From assembly GCA_018342105.1 (NCBI GenBank), contig JAFIRS010001011.1, positions 202,501 through 266,500 of the forward strand: a stretch of DNA of 64,000 bases, in the 5' to 3' direction. The translations under genes and the position numbers were made by a program. Position 1 is the stretch's first letter. The number at the start of each line of letters is the position of its first letter. The notes under the pieces were generated by a model that was not told where the DNA came from, did no database searches, and was given only the letters and a program-made list of their open reading frames with translations. The DNA comes from Gonioctena quinquepunctata (lineage: Eukaryota; Arthropoda; Insecta; Coleoptera; Chrysomelidae). Positions 46,501 to 57,049 of this stretch are shown here, piece after piece.

Positions 46501-47291
46501 TTTTAGACACTCTTTTGATAAAACCGAAAACAATACCATTATATTAGATTGGCACATCAAATCTACCAATTCCAGAAAATATATAATTATTATCTCACCA
46601 TCCATATAAAACAAAAATCAATTTCATTTTAGGAATGAAGAGTAGAATACATAAAATAGTACACCCATCTCTTTTAGATAAAAATTTAAAAAAACTATAC
46701 GAAATATTGAGAGACAATTCGTATCCTCATAGCCTACTCAATAAATTATTATTCAATACAATTTCTAATGAAACTGTCAATACAGATACAAATGTACCAA
46801 ATTCCAGAAATATAATTACTTTCGGATCAATACCATACATAAAAAATTTGTCTCCTAAAATTATTAATGTATTCAAAAGTGAATTCAATATTGAAATATC
46901 ATAGAAAAATATCCTTCCAATAAATAAAATATATACACAATTGAAAGACGGAGAATGTGCACCGATGAAAAATAATTCAGTTTATAGTATACCTTGTAGT
47001 ACTTGTGATAAAAATTACATTGGACAAACGAGTCAAACATTGAAATCACGAATCACTGGTCATAAAAGTGACTGTAGACTCCAAAAACTTTCTTGTGCAC
47101 TCTCTGATCATGTAGTGAACCAAGATCACATAATGAATTAACATGACACAAAAATTATATATCAAGAACAAAACTTGACAAAAAGACTTTTATTAGAAAT
47201 GGTGGCAATTAATATTGACGTAAATAACATGAATAAGAGATCTGACATCGACCAACTGAGCAAAATCTACTCGTATTTACTTTCAAAATGA
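46500..47291 (+). pseudogene. PLE-B plus copy: connector and GIY-YIG endonuclease
   Basis: This copy keeps the connector lost from the minus copy: ILDWHIKSTNSRKYI and, in a neighbouring frame, LSHHPYKTKINFILGMKSRI then IVHPSLLDKNLKKLYEIL. The GIY-YIG domain repeats the minus copy almost exactly, with a stop after FNIEIS at 46904 and another after IMN at 47141. The RT palm is absent from this arm. Confidence 0.88.
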
Positions 47292-47613
47292 ACTTTTATT
47301 TTAATAAATATGCATACAGAATCCCCTGTACATCCTAACACAGAAACATCAACTACTCACAAAATTGCAATTGTCTGTCAGTGTGACAATTTTTTGAAGT
47401 CATAATGTCGATATATTTTATACATTTATATTCGTTAATTTAACTCATTTTACATGTAAGTTCATACCAATTTTTCATATTTGATATTTTTTCAACCATT
47501 CTTGTTTTTTAGCTTCGATAAAGACAAAATAAATTGTCGAAAGCTTGGAAAAGTAAAGAAGAGTTTTTCTTTATATAAGACCAGACTGAATACCCGCTAA
47601 TTCTTCAAAATAA

Positions 47614-47650
<37 letters not shown>

Positions 47651-48108
47651 CGGGTTAATTTTTTTGGGGATTATGGTTCCTAGGTTAATGACTTCGTAAT
47701 AAAGGAGTTTCTGAAATTATAGAACATGTATGTGATCATAAGTTGCTTGTTTTGTATGTAACATTATTATGTTGAAAAGGGAAACATTCTCAATTGAATA
47801 ATGATAAAAATATTTTCCTGTGAATTCTTTTGAGTTAGGGCTTTTTCAGAATATCTATCAGATGTAGTTCAATGTCCAGCGGTTTGGGGTTTTTTTTTTA
47901 AAAAATAATTATTTTAATCGTAGATTTTTTAATTCACAGGAAAATCTTTCTATCATTATTCAATTGAGAATGTTTCCCTTTTCAACATGATTACCCCACA
48001 AGAGGTTATCTTGACGATGGAAGATAGTGACTAAGGTTTATCTTTCAGTCGCAGATGATTCCACATCTGATTTTATGAACATCCTGTTTATATTTTCAAC
48101 AAATCAAT

Positions 48109-48390
48109 CTAGCATACCCCATGACAGGTTTCAATGTCAGAAAACACTAATTTCAAAGTGTCTCTCCAAAAGAAATGTTCTAACTTTTTCCTCTTTGCAA
48201 AGTGAGATTGCTTCTTGAAAATGTGTTTCCCATTTCTTCCGGTCTTCCTGATGATCGTGGAAGCGTGAAATAGATTTTCGTCGACAAAAATGTATTGAAG
48301 ACCTAGTGAATGCGATGTCTCTCCTGCGTCAATGTTACGAATGATTTCTGGTGAGTACTCTCTTTTGGAAAACATTCTTCTTTGCCTCAT
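48109..48390 (-). CDS. Short frame in 681-bp unit (copy B, unit 1)
   Basis: 93 codons, starts MRQRRMFSKREYSPEIIRNI. It differs after codon 67 by a frameshift that extends it. Coding status unproven. Confidence 0.2.
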   Translation of the reverse strand: MRQRRMFSKREYSPEIIRNIDAGETSHSLGLQYIFVDENLFHASTIIRKTGRNGKHIFKKQSHFAKRKKLEHFFWRDTLKLVFSDIETCHGVC

Positions 48391-48830
48391 TCATCTTTAT
48401 GAGTTCTAATTAAGACTGGAATAGAAAATCAAATAACTATCTGAATGAAAATGCAAATTTTCAATTTTAGATTTTTTCTTTTGAGTTAGGGCCTTTTCAG
48501 AATATCTATCAGATGTAGTTCAATGTCCAGCGTGGCTTTAGCCAGGGAAGTAGTTGTTTTCTGTTAGATATTCACAAAAAATAACTTCATTTTAATCGTA
48601 GATTTTTCAATTCACAGGAAAATCTTTCTATCATTATTCAATTGAGAATGTTTCCCTTTTCAACATGATTACCCCACAAGAGGTTATCTTGACGATGGAA
48701 GATAGTGACTAAGGTTTATCTTTCAGTCGCAGATGATTCCACATCTGATTTTATGAACATCCTGTTTATATTTTCAACAAATCAATCTATCATACCCCAT
48801 GACAGGTTTTAATGTCAGAAAACACTAATT

Positions 48831-49070
48831 TCAAAGTGTCTCTCCAAAAGAAATGATTCTAACTTTTTCCATCTTTGCAAAGTGAGATTGCTTCTTGAAA
48901 ATGTGTTTCCCATTTCTTCCGGTCTTCCTGATGATCGTGGAAGCGTGAAATAGATTTTTGTCAACAAAAATGTATTGAAGACCTAGTGAATGCGATGTCT
49001 CTCCTGCGTCAATGTTACAAATGATTTCTGGTGAGTACTCTCTTTTGGAAAACATTCTTCTTTGCCTCAT
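48831..49070 (-). CDS. Short frame in 681-bp unit (copy B, unit 2)
   Basis: 79 codons. Same start, with an Arg-to-Cys and a Glu-to-Lys change (IICNIDAGETS and IFVDKNLFHAS). Coding status unproven. Confidence 0.2.
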   Translation of the reverse strand: MRQRRMFSKREYSPEIICNIDAGETSHSLGLQYIFVDKNLFHASTIIRKTGRNGKHIFKKQSHFAKMEKVRIISFGETL

Positions 49071-49511
49071 TCATCTTTATGAGTTCATAATTAAGACTGG
49101 AATAGAAAATCAAATAACTATCTGAATGAAAATGCAAATTTTCAATTTCAGATTTTTTCTTTTGAGTTAGGGCCTTTTCAGAATATCTATCAGATGTAGT
49201 TCAATGTCCAGCGTGGCTTTAGCCGGGGAAGTAGTTGTTTTCTGTTAGACATTCACAAAAAATAACTTCATTTTAATCGTAGATTTTTCAATTCACAGGA
49301 AGATCTTTCTATCATTATTCAATTGAGAATGTTTCCCTTTTCAACATGAATACCCCACAAGAGGTTATCTTGACGATGGAAGATAGTGACTAAGGTTTAT
49401 CTTTCAGTCGCAGATGATTCCACATCTGATTTTATGAACATCCTGTTTATATTTTCAACAAATCAATCTATCATACCCCATGACAGGTTTTAATGTCAGA
49501 AAACACTAATT

Positions 49512-49751
49512 TCAAAGTGTCTCTCCAAAAGAAATGATTCTAACTTTTTCCATCTTTGCAAAGTGAGATTGCTTCTTGAAAATGTGTTTCCCATTTCTTC
49601 CGGTCTTCCTGATGATCGTGGAAGCGTGAAATAGATTTTCGTCGACAAAAATGTATTGAAGACCTAGTGAATGCGATGTCTCTCCTGCGTCAATGTTACG
49701 AATGATTTCTGGTGAGTACTCTCTTTTGGAAAACATTCTTCTTTGCCTCAT
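49512..49751 (-). CDS. Short frame in 681-bp unit (copy B, unit 3)
   Basis: 79 codons; appears to be the consensus form, nearly the same as the copy at 63.6 kb. The middle is IDAGETSHSLGLQYIFVDEN and the end is KVRIISFGETL. No recognised domain, no signal peptide and no membrane segment. Confidence 0.25.
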   Translation of the reverse strand: MRQRRMFSKREYSPEIIRNIDAGETSHSLGLQYIFVDENLFHASTIIRKTGRNGKHIFKKQSHFAKMEKVRIISFGETL

Positions 49752-50589
49752 TCATCTATATGAGTTCATAATTAAGACTGGAATAGAAAATCAAATAACT
49801 ATCTGAATGAAAATGCTAATTTTCAATTTCAGATTTTTTCTTTTGAGTTAGGGCCTTTTCAGAATATCTATCAGATGTAGTTCAATGTCCAGCGTGGCTT
49901 TAGCCGGGGAAGTAGTTGTTTTCTGTTAGACATTCACAAAAAATAACTTCATTTTAATCGTAGATTTTTCAATTCACAGGAAAATCTTTCTATCATTATC
50001 CAATTGAGAATGTTTCCCTTTTCAACATGATTACCCCACAAGAGGTTATCTTGACGATGGAAGATAGTGACTAAGGTTTATCTTTCAGTCGCAGATGATT
50101 CCACATCTGATTTTATGAACATCCTGTTTATATTTTCAACAAATTAACATTATTGTGTTTTTTCCAACATATTTTTGTATGATTAATTTAGTACCTTCGG
50201 AATGAGATTGCACAGCACTCTCTATTTTCAGAGGTTTTATTTTTCGTTTTCTGTGTGAGACAATTGTTGTGTTGATGATTTGGACGATATTGTTAATATA
50301 CTGATTAGTTATTAATAGGGTGTTCTCTATCGGGATTTTCTAAAGGTTTTGGTTTTGTTCCTGTAATTGTTGTGGTATTGTTTGTGTAGTGTTGAGCCTG
50401 GTTGGTAGGTGTCAGGTTTTGCGGTTTTTGTGTCATCTGTATTGGCATTGTATATAGACTAACCTCTATATACAATGGTATTGGTATAGTTTGCCTTGGT
50501 GTTGTATTTTAGTTGTTGGCTGATAGGTGTCGTTGGGGAGTTTTTCTATTTTATTTATTTTTGTTTTTGGTTTTAGGGTGTAATTATAG

Positions 50590-51885
50590 TAGTTTATAGT
50601 AAATTTTGCTCAGGTGGCTGATTTCAGTTTTGTCATTTACACAATTTGTATTTTTTTTAATGTGGATTATTTCCATAATTTCTCTCTTATTTTTGTTGTG
50701 TTCAGTGCATAACATTGTTTTATTGTTGTGGTCAAAATCATGGCTGGTGGGTGGTTTGTTTATGTTTATTTGATGCTGTGGCTGCGTTATGGGTATATTT
50801 GTGGGATTTTATTCTATTTTCGAGATGTTCTATCTGTCCGATATATACTTTTTTGCAGGTAGGATCTTTGCATGGGATTTGGTAGACGACGTGAGTTTTC
50901 TTATCCACTACGATTTCGGGTTTTAATTTTGATGGAAGTTAATTTAGTGTTTTTTTATTTTTGTGTCCGATTTTTATTTTAAAGGCTTTTAATATATGAG
51001 ATAGTTGTTCGGAAAATCATTTTATTTATGGAATGGATGAGTAGAATGAATCTTGTGTTGGGTCTTTGGTGTTTTTGGTTTCATTGTAAAATTTGTCAAT
51101 TCGGTTTTTGAAAATGGAGTTTATCAACTTAATGGGTAATTGTGTTTGATTAGTGCCTTTTTTGCTTTTTTTATGGGGCTTTGGATCAGAATGGCGGGTC
51201 TGCTAGCTTTATGGCTCTGTCAGCTAAACCTATAATTACCGTTTTATTTTGGGTAAGGGGGGTTAAATTTTTGGTTTCTTTTGTGTATCATTCCGTTTTA
51301 ATAGTTCTCTCGTTTGTGTGTAATTTGAGGTCAAGGAAATTGATTTGCTGGTTTATTTCAGTTTCTATAGTGTATTGAAGTTCAGTATGGTATGTATTGA
51401 ATTGCTCTTGAGTGAGTTGCATTTTTCTTTAGGGATTAGTAATATGCAGGCATCCACGTATCTGTAGAAAAAAGGTAATTTGTAATTGAGATTGGCGATT
51501 GTTTGTGTTTCTAAGTCTTCCATTACAAGTTGTGCAATGGCTCTCCCATTGCGCAGCCTTCGATCTGTTTATAATAGGTGTTGTTGTATATAAAATATGT
51601 GGACGTTAATGTAAATTCTATTGCGATCAGGAATTTATCTAGGGTTATGGTTGTGTGTGGTTCGATTTCTGGTAATTTTTTTGTGATAATGTTTTTAGCT
51701 GATTCAATAGGTATGTTGGTGTATAGTGATTTGACATCTAATGAGATGAAATAAACATAAACAAACCACCACCCATGATTTTGACAAAACAATAAAACAA
51801 TTTTATGCACTGAACACAACAAAAAAAAGAGAGAAATTATGGAAATTATCCACATTGAAAAAAATCCAAATTGTGTAAATGACAA
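50590..51885 (-). pseudogene. PLE-C reverse transcriptase and GIY-YIG, minus copy
   Basis: The minus strand reads SLDVKSLYTNIPIESAKNII (RT palm), YYKQIEGCAMGEPL (normally GxAMGSPLSP) and FFYRYVDACILLIP. The last box has YVDA in place of YVDD, so the second catalytic Asp is gone. Fragmented frames then give a connector and VYQIPCKDPTCKKVYIGQIE, LENRIKSHKYTHN, the GIY-YIG endonuclease. It ends with NDKTEISHLSKIYY-like sequence near 50600. The start region (51885-51750) is artefactual, since it reads into the inverted arm. Multiple stops; non-functional. Confidence 0.85.
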
Positions 51886-51935
51886 AACTGAAATCAGCCA
51901 CCTGAGCAGAATTTACTATAACCTACCATAATTAC
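51770..51935 (+). pseudogene. PLE-C GIY-YIG tail, plus copy
   Basis: The plus strand encodes KKREIMEIIHIEKNPNCVND and KTEISHLSRIYYNL, the extreme C-terminus of the same PLE protein in the right arm of the palindrome. Confidence 0.75.
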
Positions 51936-52433
51936 ACCGTAAAACCAAAAATAAATCAAATAGAAAAATTTCCCAATGACACTATCAGCCAACAACTAAA
52001 ATACAACACCAAGGCAAACCATATCAATACAGATAACACAAAAACCGCAAATCCTGACACATACCAACCAGGCTTCACACTACACAAACAATACCACAAC
52101 AATTTCAGGAACAAAACTTAAACCTTTAGAAAATCCCGATAGAGAACACCCTGTTGAAAACTAAACAGCATATTAACAATATCGAGCAGATCATCAAAAC
52201 AACAATTGTCTCACACAGATAACGAAAATAAAACCACTGAAAATAGACAAAACATGGAAAACGATAAAAGAAGGAAGTTCTGGTGCAATCTCATTCCGAA
52301 GTTACAAAATTAATTATACAAAAATAAGTTGAAAAAAAAAATAATAATCTTACATACAAAACAAGCAACTTATGATCACATGCATGTTCTATAATTGTAG
52401 AATCTCAACCTCTAAGCTGTAAACGCATCCACT

Positions 52434-52475
52434 TCCTGATGAAGACGATGGCATTCCCATCGAAACGTCGACATC
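52434..52475 (+). ncRNA. Degenerate hammerhead-like motif of PLE-C
   Basis: It contains CTGATGA (52436-52442), then agac and a hairpin GATGG-cattc-CCATC (52447-52461), then GAAAC (52462-52466) and GTC (52467-52469). The order of core pieces fits the PLE-type hammerhead, but the core-to-stem II spacing is four bases too long and stem I pairs at only about two positions. Probably a decayed copy. Confidence 0.3.
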
Positions 52476-52582
52476 AACAATTTAAAAAAATGTCACATTT
52501 AACGAATCATCAACCTAGAACCATAACGAAGAAAAAAACCCGAAAATATTACAAAGGTTCAAGAAAACAAATAATCTATATT

Positions 52583-55159
52583 CAGGGTGAGTCAACAGGA
52601 TTCCCGTGGATCATTGCTCCTTAATGTATCACTATTTCGATTTCTCATATTTTCTTGTCAAAAGGATCTAAGACCACCTTCCAAAATATTTTTCATTCAT
52701 ACAGGGTGCATCATTGATGCGTGGCTAACCAAAGTTGTTCTTTTTCCAAATGAAACACCCGGTATATTTTCATATATTCCGATCGGCTGTTCCATTGGCT
52801 GCTCAACAATTTTCTCAATTTTGAATTATGTTGCGGCGTTGCCGAGTTATTCAAAATAAATCTATTTTGTAGACTTCTCTTCGAAAAATTACCTATTTCA
52901 CATTTCAAAATACTTAGTAAAGATAATTGGGAAATCGTTGGTCGATATGATGATGTTCATTGAGAATACCAATAATTTGAAATACATTGTACAGGATGTT
53001 CGATACAACAACACAAACTTAGTTATTTTCAAACATCGGTATTTTGATTTTTCAAATGGAACACCCTGTATATTTTCATTTAAATTAACTCCTTTTTAAT
53101 AACTCTACTTTTCATTCTCCATGTCATGTACCTGAAACAACTCGTTTCCGAGATATTCTACATCCAAAAGATGGATATTTTTCCACAGAAAATATTGACA
53201 ATGTTCGCCTGGTCTCATATTTGGAATTAAACTTTGCATAAAAATCATATTTAGTCGAATCTAACAGAAAATAACAATGATTAATGCAGCAAATGTTCAA
53301 TGTGCCTGCCACTTTCACCAATACACACTCTGTTTCGGAAATTAGTATCCACATGTGCCAGCATGTCCTCTGAAATTTCCCTGAAAGCAATACGAATTCT
53401 TGCTTTCATATTTCCAGGAGTTGTCGGCAGAGTTTGATAGACAACCAATGTAATGTATCCCCATAGAAAAAAAAAAAAATTTGTAAGGTGCGGCGACTTT
53501 GGAGGCCACTGAACTGGCCCTCCTCTACCTATCCATTTTTCACGGAATTCATTATCAATGTATTCCCGCACATCAGTGTGGTAATGTGTAGGCGCGCCAT
53601 CTTGTTGTAGCCTCATTCTCTGCCTTATTGCCAATGGAATATCATCTAATAAATTTGATAACTGACTTCGCAGAAATCTTAGATATTTTCTTCCATTGAG
53701 ATGGCCGTTGAAAAAAGGCCCCAATTACACGCCGCCCAATGATACCTCCACAAACATTCAGTGACCAACGTTGTTGGTGATTGACATATCTGACGAAATG
53801 AGGATTTTCAGTTGCATACTAGTGCATATCATGCCGATTCACATGGCCATTGTTGTGGAACGTGGATTCGTCCGAAAATAGAACGTACTCAAAAAAATCA
53901 AGTTCTTGGTTGATTTTATCTACACCCCATTGGCAAAACAGCATTCGCTTTGGAAAATCTCCTTCAGTCAGCTCCTGCATCAACTGCATATGATATGGAT
54001 GGTAATTGCATTTTCTCACCATCCGAGAAACACTACTTTGAGATATTCCCAACTCCCTACTCAAAATACGTGTACTCACATGGGGATTCTCGGTTGTATA
54101 TTAAATGCAATATCAAGAGTATTTTCATCAGGACAAGCACCTCCAAACTTTTTGTAAAATGCTTCCGGTTTCCTCAAATCTTGTTTTGAGGTCTCGAAAT
54201 GCTCGCTGATCTGGATGTCTTCTCTCAGGAGACTTTTGTTCGTATAATCTAGATGCCAGTAAGCAATTGCCATCTCTTTCCCCCAAAGCATACACCATTC
54301 TAACCATGTCCCCTAAACGATAATTCATAATGCCACAATTGGATTGTTGTTTGACAGTTACCTCTATTTACAAATTCCGATAGTCATTTTTTCAGCGGTA
54401 GTCATGGATAACTAATCTAGAAAAAATAGTTACATTTGAAAATGTCTTTTGCTATGCTAGTTATTCATGAATTGCCAAGAATGCTTTTGAAGATGGAAAA
54501 AAATAATTGAAACATCATTCAGTATTTTCTATGAAGAAACATGTAGATAAAAAAATCTATAGAATTGTTGATTTGATATTGAACAATTCCTTTAAACCAG
54601 AATATCTCGGAAACAGATTGTTGAGGTACATGACGTCGGGGATGAAAAGTGTAGAGTCATTAAAAAGAAGTTGATTTGAACAAAAATATACAGGGTGTTC
54701 CATTTGAAAAATCAAAATACCGATGTTTGAAAATGGCTAAGTTTGTGTTTGTATCGAACATCCTGTAAAATTATTCCAAATTCTTGGTATTCATCATATC
54801 GACCGACGATTCCCCAATTATCTTTACTAATATTTGAAATGAGAAATAGGTAATTTTTCGAAAAGAAGTCTACAAAATAGATTTCTTTCGAATAACTCGG
54901 CAACGCCGCAAAGGAATTCAAAATTGAAAAAATCGTTGAGCAGCCAATGGAACAGCCGATAGGAATACATGAAAATATACCGGGTGTTTCATTGGAAAAA
55001 GAACAACTTTGGTTAGCCACGCATCAATGATGCACCCTGTAGGAATGAAAATTATTTTGGAAGGTGGTCTTAGATGGTCCCTTTGACAAAAAAAATATAA
55101 GAAATCGGAATAGTGATACATTAAGGAGCAATGAACCACGGGAATCCTGTTCACTCACC

Positions 55160-55162
<3 letters not shown>
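52583..55162 (-). mobile_element. Mariner-type transposon 4 with ~575-bp inverted repeats
   Basis: The ends read CAGGGTGAGT(C/G)AACAGGATTC inward; the right end is followed by TA, while the left flank has decayed. The inverted repeats run 52583-53165 and about 54595-55162. Within each repeat the end-like words recur (acagggtgcatcattgatgc, accgggtgtttcatt, acaggatgttcgatac, acagggtgttccatttgaaa), giving a modular repeat with four extra pseudo-ends. One minus-strand transposase lies between. Confidence 0.88.
53281..54328 (-). pseudogene. Mariner-type transposase 4
   Basis: Minus frames in order: MNYRLGDMVRMVYALGERDG (N-terminal helix-turn-helix), STRILSRELGISQSSVSRMV (a clear second helix-turn-helix), YHPYHMQLMQELTEGDFPKR and LFSDESTFHNNG (first catalytic Asp). 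Then LQQDGAPTHYHTDVREYID (second Asp) and WPPKSPHLTNFFFFLWGY. In the last motif the expected DLTPLDFFLW has become HLTNFFFFLW, so the third catalytic Asp is lost beside a run of A bases (53468-53480). The end is GESGRHIEHLL. It has at least three frameshifts or stops. Confidence 0.9.

Positions 55163-55207
<45 letters not shown>
55163..55207. repeat. (TA)n microsatellite between two transposons
   Basis: About 22 TA repeats exactly fill the gap between transposons 4 and 5. TA is the target of both, so an AT tract was probably hit twice. Confidence 0.95.
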
Positions 55208-55211
<4 letters not shown>

Positions 55212-56898
55212 GGTGTCCCTGGACTTCCTCTTCTCCTCTCGTGAATGTATAGATGGGGTCAAAATATCACCAGTACTTCATATAACTTCTGTTCCTAAAA
55301 GCCTTCGTTACCAAGTTACGGGCCCTCAAAGTTACAAAATGAAAAATGCTTTTCTTTGATAACTTCCAAAGTGAACATTCAAAATCATCAAAATTTTGGT
55401 GATTGACTAAACAAATGAATTCCTTCGATGAGCTTTCATGCAGGAGTTAGTTGTTCTGCTACAAAGTCAGGAACGGACTACCCCCGGTCGTCCACACTCC
55501 AAAACTTTGAAATGACTGGGATTTGTCAATATGTTTCAACAAAACAAGGTTACTGGACAATTTCCTGAATAAAAGTTTCGTGTAGAAAATATCGGAGCAA
55601 CGATTTTTATAAAAATGCATTTTTGTTCGACGACATCCAACCTGAGATGTCTACCATTATTCGAAAAGATTAATTTTAATGAAAATAGAAAACTACAATG
55701 TTCATAACGAATTTTTATCATGCAAACACTTTTACCTTACACAACTCATCGTGTAAATAATCAATCGCAAGCCTCAAGAGCAAACAGAAATGCAAAATCC
55801 GCTACAAAAACTGCTCGATATGACCCCCGTCTGTCTCAATGCATTTTCTTAGTTGGCGCAAACACCCTTCTCTGCACTTGAAATAGCATGCTAGGGTCGT
55901 TTCGTATGGCTTCACAATGTAATATAATTCTATTCAACAATGCATCTGTTGAAGAAATGGGACATAAATTCATTCACCGGATATTTTTCACCTATTCATG
56001 TGCAGCCGTTTTTGTAGTTTATTCGTTCGCTTTTTATTAGTTATGTCTTTAGAAGTGCGTTTTTTCAGCTAAATTTATCTTCGGGTGAAAGATTTCCTCC
56101 CATGAAATTATACTTATCATTGGAATACGAATTTGCAACATCCAAATGTTGAGTTTCATGAGATTCAGATAACACGCAACGTGCTTATTCCACGCGTACA
56201 TACAAAACATGGATTGAATTCGATATTTCATAGGGGAGTAGCTTGTTAGTTCAAAAACACCACGAATCTACCTAACTTGATATTTTATTTGAAAAAATAT
56301 CTACATTGTGAATGAAACTTTCAACTAGGTACTGTACTTTTTGTTGACGACTTTATTTTAGCATATTTTGTATTATCCCTATTATAAATGTTGTTGAATT
56401 AACGTTAGCATTAGTATTTCTACTGTGAAAATTTTTCATTTCAAATAATGGTGGACGATCGGGTTTGATGTCGTCGAGTAAAACTGCATTTTTATTAAGA
56501 ATCGTTGCTCCGATCGACTTTCCACACGAGTACTTTTATTCAGAAAATTGTCTATGGAACCTTATTTCGTTGAAAACTATTGAAAAATTAGCTGTCATTT
56601 CAAAGTTTTGGGTGTGGAGCATCGGGGGTAGTCCGTTCCTGACTTTGTAGCAAAACAACTGACTCCTGCATGGAAGCTCATCGAAGGAATTCATTTGTTT
56701 AGTCAATCACCAAAATTTAGATGATTTTGATTATTCACTTTAAAAGTTATCAAAGAAAAACATTTTTCTTTTGTAACTTTGAGGGCCCGTAACTTGGTAA
56801 CGAAGGCTTTTGGAACAAAAGTTATTCGAAGTACTGGTGATATTTTGACCCCATCTATACATTTCCGAGAGGAAAAGAGGAAGTCCAGGGACACCCTG
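55208..56898. mobile_element. Mariner-type transposon 5, deleted, ~460-bp inverted repeats
   Basis: The right end reads caccctgTA. The left end reads ATGGGGTGTCCCTGGACTTCC and mirrors it. Inverted repeats (55208-55665 and about 56435-56898) share agggcccgtaacttggtaac, cgtcaggaacgg-like and aatgaattccttcgatgagc sequences. Only a C-terminal scrap of transposase remains inside, so the element is non-autonomous. Confidence 0.88.
55785..55950 (-). pseudogene. Transposase C-terminal scrap of transposon 5
   Basis: The minus strand reads DALLNRIILHCEAIRNDPSM and, one frame over, RQLRKCIETDGGHIEQFL. It matches the C-terminal ending seen in transposase 1 (CIEVEGGHFEQLL). The catalytic core is deleted. 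Confidence 0.75.
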
Positions 56899-57049
56899 TA
56901 TATTCATTTTATAATTTCGAAGTTTCGGCTTCCATTTTGGAGCCATTTTCAAGTGAAAGAGGAAAGTGATTTCCAACCGAGTTCTCAAACTCCTAGGTTG
57001 TAGTCACTTAGCTGATTTCCCCTGAGGTCTCAATCTTGATGTCTTATCC

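Larger units (their letters stand above)
45346..47615. mobile_element. PLE-B, palindromic Penelope-like element
   Basis: Two copies of the 3' part of one PLE meet tail-out in an inverted repeat: left arm 45346-46376 (coding on minus), right arm about 46490-47615 (coding on plus), loop about 46377-46489. The outermost bases (gaagaattagcgggtattca and its complement) match, as do gaaaagtaaagaagagtttt-type ends with a degenerate hammerhead-like stretch (gataaagac...cgaaagcttgg). Inverted partial copies are a known arrangement of PLE insertions. Confidence 0.88.
47769..50144 (-). mobile_element. 681-bp repeat element, copy B: array of about 3.5 units
   Basis: Flanked on both sides by TAACATTATT (47759-47768 and 50145-50154), a perfect 10-base duplication. 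The uninterrupted PLE-C right arm shows a single corresponding site (near 52340-52352). Read on the minus strand, the element starts AATTTGTTGAAAATATAAAC and holds units with an exact 681-base period (the word gtggctttagcc on the plus strand falls at 48532, 49213, 49894). It ends in a 56-base inverted segment (47769-47824) with the same terminal gaatgtttcccttttcaac as copy A. The outermost unit has a disrupted stretch at 47881-47905. Confidence 0.88.
47640..52560. mobile_element. PLE-C, palindromic Penelope-like element split by repeat copy B
   Basis: The left arm is 47640-47768 plus 50155-50780, the right arm about 51750-52560, the loop 50781-51749. Shared mirrored words include gagacaattgttgtgttgat with its complement, agggtgttctctatcgggat, ggtatggttctaggttga-like sequence at the outermost part, and tgatcataagttgcttgttt. 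The left arm lacks about 110 bases present in the right arm at 52385-52495. The 681-bp repeat array sits inside the left arm, so it arrived after the palindrome formed or at least after the PLE inserted. Confidence 0.85.

Noticed and set aside
48220..48310. Hammerhead-like core in the 681-bp unit (ctgatgatcg ... gcgtgaaatag ... tcgtcgac on the plus strand)
   Set aside because: The bases before CTGATGA do not pair with those after GTC, and stem II starts with a mismatch. Without stem I it is not a credible ribozyme.
47769..50144. Regular repeats considered as a CRISPR array
   Set aside because: The unit is 681 bases and nearly identical throughout, with no short-repeat and unique-spacer pattern, in an insect-type genome.
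52587..52908. Open frames on both strands near 52.6-52.9 kb and at 54.7-55.15 kb
   Set aside because: They lie in the inverted repeats of transposon 4 and mirror each other; no transposase or other domain.
56740..57003. Overlapping frames near the right end of transposon 5
   Set aside because: They read the inverted repeat (the same sequence gives frames in the left repeat) and have no domain.
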